A stretch of 59,567 nt of DNA from an uncultured Candidatus Saccharibacteria bacterium (GTDB taxonomy: Bacteria > Patescibacteriota > Saccharimonadia > Saccharimonadales > Saccharimonadaceae): positions 1 to 59,567 of the forward strand of contig CAMMYO010000002.1 in NCBI GenBank assembly GCA_946527885.1. Reading direction: 5' to 3'. Positions 29,801 to 36,914 of the stretch are shown one piece after another (the stretch's first letter is position 1; each line of letters starts with the position of its first letter). Under the pieces are notes generated by a model. It saw only the letters and a list, made by a program, of their open reading frames with translations, did no database searches and had not been told where the DNA came from. Position numbers and translations under genes: made by a program.

Positions 29801-29886
29801 TCAGCAAAAACTGGCGCTGCGCATGCGTATACGCTAAACAGCGTCGCAAAGATAATTAACACTAACCTCTTAAGGCGTTCTGCCAT
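26839..29886 (-). CDS. VirB6/TrbL-like polytopic T4SS channel protein
   Basis: Signal peptide, at least 6 TM helices, long soluble C-terminus; immediately upstream of the prgI-virB4 genes. Confidence 0.8.
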   Translation of the reverse strand: MAERLKRLVLIIFATLFSVYACAAPVFAEPETNTGESPTDLSEITEVTDFSDENRETCYDAAGYVGWLVCPGAGFLSGIIDGAFNILEQLIKIKPISRDANSPFLQVWEYFRGFTNTVLVIFLLIIVFSQISGIGISNYGVKRALPRFIVGAILANVSLTICMVAMDLSTITGSGLYALFNDILASALANGNISDFAQSISIADLTAAILGIGVTGAGVITVALTMNGGVMGLMVMLLPVILAGVLAVVSAIITMAARQALVYFLAMISPLAIICYTLPNTEKWFRRWYDTFVRMLIFYPMFSVLYGASQLAGVVIITSADNWLTVILGIAVRVLPLFMTFPLLRMTGTVLGGINGMVFRLANPATRSLQRYAGESRELARQRQLANTNPNRGVSTRLAQYLENRRARRAFDTRNLTANNVDTYTTNAMASMRTDGFGSNRGYRLRAYQEQQIRKMENDIARRQIATDIDEGLDENAFGARHRDAIIANNNRFGHLVVDDHMATVRQRQVSLANAKSRADRIRTALETDKNGDFKDTSVESQNIQNQLLDTFHYQNFNSQDAHHSLRSAMATAISARNKVDREEEAEYETLFDAMPAGPGPLNQLTEAARNKDANALEAALRIVAKRGDWDLLDRKVAEITPMITGEENIEMQKRLADTLVQYKKDDWRLGLYGKALMMRRGMNGNAEYNGNDLNLRSFVTFDEFLSERRHLDSNGEIVTVTNAQGETVDSVTGENAKMFRKVCIDQLADDEKNASFVLEMDKNGIKQQVRDMYGEEEVDPATGAKTFVYRMPAPTVTTYAPDGSVLSVKEQSPIAHQLKYLRSALCDGPEGEKLKYEILMATGNFDVNIGQMQSQIKDNTFDGEQLFANRRDYLASEVHQDIIHKQVLELVRDMSPQQIAKQKSDTIKSLNAFLLAYNDAKARRQHAIDPTVDIHADKCMSADGKMVLSKEFIDALNAHGQLNALCQKNQSMRLGEMNTSIVELLGLHTEDNNTGAGWVDPRTITFTPTPPTTP

Positions 29887-30051
29887 ATGTTCTTAATTAT
29901 ATCACAGTTGAGCTTTTTAGTCAAGTGGTGACCATAGGATTGGCGAGCTTACGCTAGCTTGGCTACTCTTGACTGACCCACCGTGATTATTTGACCTTTA
30001 TATATATAATGTATGTTATAATTTTATCAAACAATTGGAAAAATTTAAAAT

Positions 30052-30408
30052 ATGAGCTCAAACAATAAGAAAATATTTCAAAAGGTGCTAACAGCTGTCT
30101 TTGTTTGCGTCTTTGCGGCTAGCGCGCTAGTCGTGTCAAATGCATACGCCGAAGGCGATTGTATGTTTTTGAATCCGTGCGATATGGAAGGGATTGCGGA
30201 ATCTGCAGTTACAGCTTTAACTGGTGCTGTTTACGTCGCGGGCGGCGTTGGCGTAATTATTTGTGGTATCATCTGGGCGACTGCGCTAGATAATGATGGT
30301 CGTGTAGCGATGGCGAAGCGGCGCATGACGGAAATTATTGTTGGCGTAGCGGTATTTGCTTTAATGGATGCAATTATTACTGTGCTTGGTCTAAGGAGCG
30401 ATGGATAA
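30052..30408 (+). CDS. VirB2/TrbC pilin-like protein
   Basis: Signal-peptide-like N-terminus and two TM helices; first gene of the pilin cluster. Confidence 0.7.
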   Translation: MSSNNKKIFQKVLTAVFVCVFAASALVVSNAYAEGDCMFLNPCDMEGIAESAVTALTGAVYVAGGVGVIICGIIWATALDNDGRVAMAKRRMTEIIVGVAVFALMDAIITVLGLRSDG

Positions 30409-30411
30409 AGT

Positions 30412-30957
30412 ATGAGCGTCTTTTCGTATTTTGGTATTCAGTTAGGTACTCCGCTTAACTATGATGCTTTCAACGGCGGCAGCATTGAAGGCATTATGAA
30501 TGGTATCTATGAAAACATCGGCAATATCATGGGTCAGGTTTTGACCGTTATGGGTATTGTTGGTTTGATTGGTATCGTATATGGCGCCTTGATGTATTCT
30601 ATGGCAGGCGCAAGTCCAGATAAGGCCGGAAAAGGTAAGAAAGCGATTACGAACTCGATAATCGGTACGATTATTTGTGGTGTTGGTACTACGGTCTTGA
30701 GTGCCATTTATGGTATTATGCAGGCTGCTGATTTGAATACTGTTATTACGACGATAGTTGACGAGCTTGCTTTCTGGGTTGGCGCGGTTTCGATTACGAT
30801 GATTGTTTACGGCGCATTGCTCTACGCGCTTGGTGGCACGAATCCTTCGAATACGGCAAAAGGAAAGCAAGCGATTACGATGGCTTGTATCGGTATGGCG
30901 ATCGCAATGTTGGCTGAGGCGATTTTGCACTTCGTAACAAATGCGGTGGGCTTGTAA
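30412..30957 (+). CDS. VirB2-like double pilin (two fused units)
   Basis: Two copies of TM-loop-TM: GASPDKAGKGKKAITNSIIGTIICG and GTNPSNTAKGKQAITMACIGMAIAM. Confidence 0.75.
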   Translation: MSVFSYFGIQLGTPLNYDAFNGGSIEGIMNGIYENIGNIMGQVLTVMGIVGLIGIVYGALMYSMAGASPDKAGKGKKAITNSIIGTIICGVGTTVLSAIYGIMQAADLNTVITTIVDELAFWVGAVSITMIVYGALLYALGGTNPSNTAKGKQAITMACIGMAIAMLAEAILHFVTNAVGL

Positions 30958-30973
30958 TTAATAGGGGTAATAT

Positions 30974-31594
30974 ATGAAAAATGCATTAAAGAAAATCTTA
31001 CTCGGGATGGCACTAATTTGCGGTAGTGTTGGCGTGTGCTTGACTTTGTCGCAAAATGTTGATGCCTGCCCTATTGATTCTAGGTTGTGCTTTAGCGAAG
31101 GATCGATTGATAACGTAAAAGATACATCGGCGAATCTTCGCAATACCGTGATGTCGTCAATCGAAATTTTAGCGGCACTTGTGGGCGCAGTTTCGATTAT
31201 GGGCATTATGTATAACGCAATGATGTATTCTTTCTCTTTGGGCGATCCTGGAAAAGCAAGTAAGGCGAAGCAAGGTATCGTTTTTTCGATTACCGGTGCG
31301 GTTATCGCGGCTGGTGCCACGATTATTACGGGTCTCGTGGCGATGGTGGCGAATGTTGGAGATCTCTCGGAACTTCCGGCTGGTATTCTTACGCTTGCAA
31401 ACTGGTTTGCGATTATGACCGGAAGCGGTATGTTGCTAGCGGCTGCATATGGCGGTTTCTTGATGGCGACCTCGGCCGGAAATCCGCAAAAAGTTCAGCT
31501 GGGCAAAAAGTGTATTATTGCGGGCATCACTGGTATTGTGATTACGGTGTTTGCTCATATATTGCTTGGTCTGTTTGTAGGTGCTATAGGTTAG
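30974..31594 (+). CDS. VirB2-like double pilin
   Basis: SLGDPGKASKAKQGIVFSITGAVIAAG and SAGNPQKVQLGKKCIIAGITGIVITVF. Confidence 0.75.
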   Translation: MKNALKKILLGMALICGSVGVCLTLSQNVDACPIDSRLCFSEGSIDNVKDTSANLRNTVMSSIEILAALVGAVSIMGIMYNAMMYSFSLGDPGKASKAKQGIVFSITGAVIAAGATIITGLVAMVANVGDLSELPAGILTLANWFAIMTGSGMLLAAAYGGFLMATSAGNPQKVQLGKKCIIAGITGIVITVFAHILLGLFVGAIG

Positions 31595-31664
31595 TCTTGC
31601 AAAAGATAGTTCGTATATTATAAAATATAACCAGAATAACATTTTCTACTAAGAAGGAGAAAAG

Positions 31665-32201
31665 ATGAAAAATATAAAAAGTATCTTGAAGGCCGGCGCT
31701 CTAGCGATTCTTGCTACCGTTATGATTGCGTCGCCTACGTTTGCGGATTGTCCAAATCTTCCGGGCACTCCAAGCAACTACCCTGATCTCTACTTCAACA
31801 GCGAACATGCTTCGCCTGGAAACGGGTTTGTTCAGTACTGCCAGCGCGCTCGCTTGACGGCCGAAGATGGCTCTGAGTCTACCTATTACATTTACGGTAA
31901 ATCGACCGCAGCTTGTGCTCAGGCTGGTGTTGCTACTTCTGATGGCAATATTTGTACTGAAGCTACTAGCTTAACTTTGAACGAGATTGTCTCGCAGGTT
32001 ATCAGCACGATTATTTATATCATTGGTATCGTTGCGGTTATCATGATTATTCTTGGCGGTATTCACTATGCTACTTCCCAGGGCGATCCTGCTAAGGTTA
32101 AGAAAGGTAAGGATACAATCCTTTACGGTATCATTGGTCTCGTAATCGCGATTCTTGCTTACGCAATTGTTAACTTCGTTCTCGAAGCTCTTAACAGATA
32201 A
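31665..32201 (+). CDS. VirB2-like pilin with Cys-containing N-terminal domain
   Basis: Signal peptide; SQGDPAKVKKGKDTILYGIIGLVIAILAYAIVNFVL. Confidence 0.8.
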   Translation: MKNIKSILKAGALAILATVMIASPTFADCPNLPGTPSNYPDLYFNSEHASPGNGFVQYCQRARLTAEDGSESTYYIYGKSTAACAQAGVATSDGNICTEATSLTLNEIVSQVISTIIYIIGIVAVIMIILGGIHYATSQGDPAKVKKGKDTILYGIIGLVIAILAYAIVNFVLEALNR

Positions 32202-32212
32202 TATCGTTTCTC

Positions 32213-32243
32213 TGCTCCGCTATCAGTTTGATAGCGGAGTTTT
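32213..32243 (+). terminator. Terminator inside the pilin cluster
   Basis: CTCCGCTATCAGTTTGATAGCGGAGTTTTTG. Confidence 0.85.
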
Positions 32244-32297
32244 TGTTGGCAAAAAATCGGTTTGATGTTATATTATACATTAGATAAGGAGAATAAA

Positions 32298-32678
32298 ATG
32301 AGTAAAATTAAAAATGCATTAGCGATTGCTGGAACTACTATTACTTGGGGCGCATTAAACGCTTTCAATAAGGTTTCTGCTATGAGCGCACACGACGCTG
32401 CAAATAGAGCAAAAGTTGGCGGCGGATTCGATGATTCGGAGACCGGTGATATTTCGGTTGATATTCGCAGCATCTTTAACTTTATTTTCGGCGTGATGGG
32501 TATTGTTGCTGTGATTGTAATTATCTTGGGTGGCTTCAATTTCATGACTTCGACTGGCGATCCTGGTAAGGTAAAGAAAGGCAAGGATACGATTTTGTGG
32601 GGTGTCGTTGGTTTGTTGGTTGTGCTCTTCTCGTTCGCAATTGTGAACTTCATCTTGAACGCAATTAGTGGAGAGTAG
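32298..32678 (+). CDS. VirB2-like pilin
   Basis: MSKIKNALAIAGTT...STGDPGKVKKGKDTILWGVVGLLVVLFSFAIVNFIL; start chosen after a GGAG. Confidence 0.8.
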   Translation: MSKIKNALAIAGTTITWGALNAFNKVSAMSAHDAANRAKVGGGFDDSETGDISVDIRSIFNFIFGVMGIVAVIVIILGGFNFMTSTGDPGKVKKGKDTILWGVVGLLVVLFSFAIVNFILNAISGE

Positions 32679-32679
32679 G

Positions 32680-33306
32680 ATGAAGACGTCAAGTAAGATT
32701 GCAATTGCTTCTGGTTCGGTGTTTGCTAGTATTGCTGCCCTTTTGATCAGGGGTCATGCGTTTGCTGCGTATAGTATTGGAGATAAGGTGTGTCACACTG
32801 CTGGCTGTGCCGACGGCGACCCTACTGGTGCCGTAGCTGGCATAGTTGAGACGATTACGAATGCGATTATTGGCATAGTTGGTGTCTTGGCCGTACTGAT
32901 GATTGTTTGGGGTGGCATTCAGATGATGACCTCTTCGGGCGATCCTGGTAAGGTAAAGAAAGGCAAGGACACGGTTATCTGGGGTCTTATCGGTATGGTA
33001 ATTGCTATCTTTGCCTATACGATTAGAGATATGGTTTACAACGCAGTTACGGGTAATGCTGGCGGCATCGATGGCACACTTGCTTGGATTGGCACAGAAG
33101 TTGGCCAAGTTGTAACGCTAATATTCGGTATTATCGGTATCATTGCGGTCGGTGTTACGATTTGGGGTGGTATCCAGATGATGATCTCGACTGGTGACCC
33201 TGGCAAGATTAAGAAAGGCAAAGATACTTTGATTTGGGGTATTGTCGGTCTTTTGATTGCCCTATTCTCCTACACGATTGTTGGCTTCGTGCTAAATTCA
33301 ATCTAG
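32680..33306 (+). CDS. VirB2-like double pilin
   Basis: Two near-identical units: SSGDPGKVKKGKDTVIWGLIGMVIAIFAYTI and STGDPGKIKKGKDTLIWGIVGLLIALFSYTI. Confidence 0.82.
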   Translation: MKTSSKIAIASGSVFASIAALLIRGHAFAAYSIGDKVCHTAGCADGDPTGAVAGIVETITNAIIGIVGVLAVLMIVWGGIQMMTSSGDPGKVKKGKDTVIWGLIGMVIAIFAYTIRDMVYNAVTGNAGGIDGTLAWIGTEVGQVVTLIFGIIGIIAVGVTIWGGIQMMISTGDPGKIKKGKDTLIWGIVGLLIALFSYTIVGFVLNSI

Positions 33307-33402
33307 ATATCTTGAAGATAAAAAATATGCGCCTGAGGGCGTATATTTTTTAGGTTTTCGTCACGACTTTATACTAATAAAGCGGCTGGTTTGATATGCG
33401 CA

Positions 33403-33432
33403 AAAGCCCCGTCTTGATGAACGGGGCTTTAA
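33403..33432. terminator. Terminator for the hsp20 gene
   Basis: AAAGCCCCGTCTTGATGAACGGGGCTTT. Confidence 0.8.
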
Positions 33433-33434
33433 GA

Positions 33435-33947
33435 CTAGTTGATAGTGATGCGCTTGGCTTCTTGAATCTTCTCTTTTTCGAAAGAGATGGTTAGGACGCC
33501 GTCTTTGAGGACTGCTTCAACGCCATCTTCCTTGACCTGAACCGGCAAGGCGATAGTGCGGCTGAATTCACCCCAGTAGCATTCCTGAATGTGCCACTGA
33601 GTAGCCTTATCGTCTTCGCCGCCGCTGAGGACGCCAGAGATGGTAAGGATGTTGTCTGAGATAGAAACATCGAGATCTTTGCGTTCGATACCGGCAGTGC
33701 GGGCTTTTACGATAAGTTTAGTTGCGGTTTCGTAAACATCAACAGCGAGCTGGCCTGGAAGATCGTCCTCTTCCCAAGCGTCATTTGGATCTTCTGCGAC
33801 GTAAGTTTCTTCAACCGCAACAGCTGGAGTGTTGTCTGGGGTTTCCACCATTTCCTCTTCGGCAACTAAACCAGGATTGCCATCCTCTGACAAGAAGGCG
33901 GCAGTGAGCTCATCATCCAAGCTCATTTCGTCTTGTTTGCGAGACAT
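33435..33947 (-). CDS. Small heat shock protein HSP20 / alpha-crystallin family
   Basis: DVYETATKLIVKARTAGIERKDLDVSISDNILTISGVLSGG...FSRTIALPVQVKEDGVEAVLKDGVLTISFEK; start MSRKQDEM at 33947 (the ORF track over-extends). Confidence 0.92.
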   Translation of the reverse strand: MSRKQDEMSLDDELTAAFLSEDGNPGLVAEEEMVETPDNTPAVAVEETYVAEDPNDAWEEDDLPGQLAVDVYETATKLIVKARTAGIERKDLDVSISDNILTISGVLSGGEDDKATQWHIQECYWGEFSRTIALPVQVKEDGVEAVLKDGVLTISFEKEKIQEAKRITIN

Positions 33948-34032
33948 AATATAAATTTCCTCCACTATTACACTCTTAAGCTTTATTATATGGGGATTTT
34001 TTCTTAAAATCAAGCAATAAGGAGGTAATGTT

Positions 34033-34701
34033 GTGAAAAATACAATAATCAGAAATTTGGGCGAAATGTTTTGTCCGCACACCTGTATTTCTTGCGGTAG
34101 GATTGGTGGAGTAATTTGTGATTGTTGTAAAAATAACATCATTAATCAAGAATGACGCTTTTGTTTAAACTGCGGGTCGTCATTAAGGGATGGTTTCTGC
34201 GCTGAATGCAGGGATTTGCCATTCGATAGGCAGTTTTGCGTCGGGGCGCGAATTGGTGCTTTGGAATTGCTGATTAACGACTACAAGTTTAAGGCGGTGC
34301 GAGCAGCGCGGTTTGACTTGGTTGATATGTTGAGCGCGCGGATTGATAGACTTCCAGGTATGAGGGTGGTGCCGATTCCGACGATTCCGCGACATGTACG
34401 GGAGCGTGGCTTCGATCATATTGGAAGCTTAGCGAAAGAATTGGCGCTCAGAATTGATGGAGTGTATTGCCCCGCGCTAACGAGAAACAAAAATACGACT
34501 CAGGTGGGAGCCGATAAGGAAAAGCGGATTGCGCAAGCGACCGAGGCGTTTAGTTGCGGCAAGAAAATGGAGCCAGGCGCGGATTATCTGCTGGTTGACG
34601 ATATTTGGACAACTGGCAGTAGTATGAAATCCGCAGCGAGGCTCCTAAGAGCGAATGGAGCGAGAGCAGTTAGTATTGCTCTGCTGGCGCGTAGTGCCTA
34701 G
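34033..34701 (+). pseudogene. comF: ComF-family phosphoribosyltransferase interrupted by one in-frame TGA (34153-34155); distal ORF 34216..34701
   Basis: GTG 34033 after GGAGG; frame reads VKNTIIRNLGEMFCPHTCISCGRIGGVICDCCKNNIINQE-TGA-RFCLNCGSSLRDGFCAECRDLPFDRQFCVGARIGALE...LLVDDIWTTGSSMKSAARLLRANGA; Zn-finger cysteines on both sides of the TGA. Confidence 0.8.
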
Positions 34702-35117
34702 TTCGAGACAGTGCCGATAGCGCCGATGACGAAGTTTACGATTGCATACGAGAAGACGGCGATGATAAGGCCGATGATGGCATACATAATAGTATTCTTT
34801 GCGTCGGTAACTTTCTTGCTGTCGCCGCCGGAAAGGATGTAGCGGATGCCGCCAAGAACTAGCATGATAACGGCAATAATACCAACGATGTAAAGAATCG
34901 TATTGGTGATGCGTGAAAATGCACCGTCAGTGCCGACGAGTTCGACAGGCATGCCTGCACCGCGAGCGGCATTGGCGCCGGCCTGGGCTGGGTTGGTGTT
35001 TAGAGTTGCTTCTTCGGTGGCGAATACCTTGTGTGCGGCTAGGCTAATGTTTGCACTAGCGAGAACAGCGGCAGCGGCCATCTGTGTGGTAAATTTGTTC
35101 ACTTTTATTGCTCCCAT
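34698..35117 (-). CDS. VirB2-like pilin (seventh, detached, opposite strand)
   Basis: SGGDSKKVTDAKNTIMYAIIGLIIAVFSYAIVNFVIGAI. Confidence 0.8.
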   Translation of the reverse strand: MGAIKVNKFTTQMAAAAVLASANISLAAHKVFATEEATLNTNPAQAGANAARGAGMPVELVGTDGAFSRITNTILYIVGIIAVIMLVLGGIRYILSGGDSKKVTDAKNTIMYAIIGLIIAVFSYAIVNFVIGAIGTVSN

Positions 35118-35219
35118 TCGTTAGAAATATATTTTTATTATATCACAGATTGCGGAAAAATGCAATAGCAGTATAAAGCTTGGCAGTTTCGGACTATCTG
35201 TGGTAAAATATAGGTTATT

Positions 35220-35312
35220 GGAGGGTTACCCAAGTGGCTGAAGGGGACGGTTTGCTAAATCGTTAGACTGGCGAAAGCTGGTGCGAGAGTTCGAATCTCT
35301 CACCCTCCGCCA
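35220..35312 (+). tRNA. tRNA-Ser(GCT), CCA encoded
   Basis: GGAGGGT...ACCCTCC acceptor, GTTCGAATC T-loop, long variable arm, anticodon GCT in TTTGCTAAA, 3' GCCA. Confidence 0.95.
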
Positions 35313-35381
35313 AAAGATACTCAAGGAATTGGGTATTTTTTGTTGCTTTTTATTTTGATTATGCTCGTGTATAATTAAACT

Positions 35382-35852
35382 ATGGAAAAGAATAGTGAGA
35401 CTTTTGTAGAGTGGGACGCTAAGGAGTTTATCGAATACAAGCGCGGCACTAGCTGGTATATCGTATTGGCGTTGGTAGTGCTATTGCTTGGCGCGTTTGC
35501 GGTCTGGCAGCAACAGTGGAGTTTCTTGGTTTTGATCGTGGTGGCGACAATTGCGCTTGTGATTTATATTATGCGTCCGCCGCGTACGTTGCACTATAAG
35601 CTGACGGCTGAGGGTATTGAGGAAGGTAAATATACTCTCAAATATGAAGATTACCGCTCGTTCGGTGTTCTAAACGAAAACAATCACTATTCTATTGTCT
35701 TGATTCCAAAAAAGCGCTTTTCTCCTCGTATTATGATTTACTTCCCAGAGGATTCGGGCGAAAAAATCGTGGACGTATTTGGCGAAAGATTGCCGATGGA
35801 GCCGGTAAAGCTTGATTTGGTTGATCAGTTGATTAGGCTTTTGCGAATTTAG
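35382..35852 (+). CDS. Two-TM membrane protein of unknown function
   Basis: 156-aa ORF; TATAAT ends 6 nt before ATG. Confidence 0.7.
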   Translation: MEKNSETFVEWDAKEFIEYKRGTSWYIVLALVVLLLGAFAVWQQQWSFLVLIVVATIALVIYIMRPPRTLHYKLTAEGIEEGKYTLKYEDYRSFGVLNENNHYSIVLIPKKRFSPRIMIYFPEDSGEKIVDVFGERLPMEPVKLDLVDQLIRLLRI

Positions 35853-35906
35853 CATAAGCGTGATATACTTGGAGCAAGGTTTATATAAAATTAAAAGGTG
35901 GGCTAT

Positions 35907-36437
35907 ATGGACAAGAGTAATGATGCTGCGCAGGATGAATTGCAGCAAGCGATTAATAATATAACGAATGGAGCTGGCGGCGGTGCGTCGAGCAGTGCTG
36001 ATGTTGTAGCGGCGATTGAAAGCCAGGTTGCTGGTAACGCTGCGGCGGCAGGCGCTTTGCCTTTGCCTGAATTCCCTGCCCCGGAAGCGCCAAAAGTTGA
36101 TGAGCCAAAGATTGAGATTGCGGCTGCGCCATTGGATGCTCGTCCAGAAGCTGCGGCAGTTGCAACGAAGGCGATTTATGGTGATCCGGATTTGGATAAG
36201 GTACGCTCGAACGCTTTGAGTGACATTCGCCCAATTTTGGAGAAAATTGATATTAGTGCCGAAAAGAAATTCATGGTTTACCGTGATATTATAGATGTCT
36301 TTGATGACAAAGCCTGCTTTGAGCCTGCCTATGCTGCGGCAAATAAGATTGCCGACGACAAGGAACGCGCAGAAGCATTGCTCTATATCATTGAGAAGAT
36401 TGACGCCCTTGGCATTCAGATGCCGACTGCGAAATAA
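35907..36437 (+). CDS. Hypothetical protein (Ala-rich N-terminus, helical C-terminus)
   Basis: ORF with start MDKSNDAAQDELQQAINN. Confidence 0.7.
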   Translation: MDKSNDAAQDELQQAINNITNGAGGGASSSADVVAAIESQVAGNAAAAGALPLPEFPAPEAPKVDEPKIEIAAAPLDARPEAAAVATKAIYGDPDLDKVRSNALSDIRPILEKIDISAEKKFMVYRDIIDVFDDKACFEPAYAAANKIADDKERAEALLYIIEKIDALGIQMPTAK

Positions 36438-36453
36438 TATAGCTGACTTTTGG

Positions 36454-36485
36454 AAATCCCCTGCTCGCTGGCGGGGGATTTTTGG
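36454..36485 (+). terminator. Terminator of the 35907 gene
   Basis: AAATCCCCTGCTCGCTGGCGGGGGATTTTTGG. Confidence 0.8.
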
Positions 36486-36517
36486 TGGTTGGGGTTGCGG
36501 CGTTGATGTTTGGCTGA

Positions 36518-36581
36518 TGTGGAGATTGTGGGTTTGCTTGGTGGAGAGCTGTGGAGATTGTGGGTTTGCTTGGTGGAGAGC
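36518..36581 (+). repeat. Perfect tandem duplication, 2 x 32 bp
   Basis: TGTGGAGATTGTGGGTTTGCTTGGTGGAGAGC at 36518-36549 and 36550-36581. Confidence 0.97.
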
Positions 36582-36616
36582 TGTTTTTAATGTCTTTTTG
36601 AGCAAGAGTTTGTTGG

Positions 36617-36803
36617 GTAAACAATTTATTTACAGCCTGTCGAAAAAACAGATTGTCGGATGTAAACTATTTGTTTACTTTCGTTTCGTTTGTGTTTGGC
36701 GGTAAAGTGATTGTTTACGCTTGAGCAGTAAGGATGGCTGGGTAAAGTATGGGTTTACGCTGAAAATAGATTTGGTTTTAAAATTAGTAAACTTTTTGTT
36801 TAC
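36617..36803. repeat. Array of five 17-bp inverted-repeat sites, consensus GTAAAC-N5-GTTTAC
   Basis: 36617-36633, 36662-36678, 36702-36718, 36742-36758, 36787-36803; start spacing 45/40/40/45 bp. Confidence 0.95.
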
Positions 36804-36848
36804 CGGGGTGTTTTTGTAGTTTTGGGCGTGAAAATATAAAGCTTAAAA

Positions 36849-36875
36849 AAGAGTCGAGGTGTGAGCTCGACTCTT
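36849..36875 (-). terminator. Terminator of groEL
   Basis: AAGAGTCGAGGTGTGAGCTCGACTCTT with T-run on the minus strand. Confidence 0.85.
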
Positions 36876-36914
36876 AAAAGTTTTTATGTCTAATACTGAT
36901 TGTGGGTGATGGAA

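Noticed and set aside
17391-29886. Integrative conjugative element or plasmid
   Set aside because: No relaxase, VirD4 coupling protein, integrase, att-like repeats or oriT seen in the window, and the block sits in the core oriC region; more likely a chromosomal secretion/pilus system.
34153-34155. UGA reassignment (code 4/25) as in Gracilibacteria/Absconditabacteria
   Set aside because: Many ORFs (dnaA, LGFP gene, 41085 ORF) terminate sensibly at TGA and essential genes contain no in-frame TGA; a single site is better explained by mutation, error or readthrough.
36617-36803. CRISPR array
   Set aside because: Units are 17-bp internal palindromes with degenerate centres and 23-28 bp gaps, no cas genes nearby; does not fit repeat-spacer structure.
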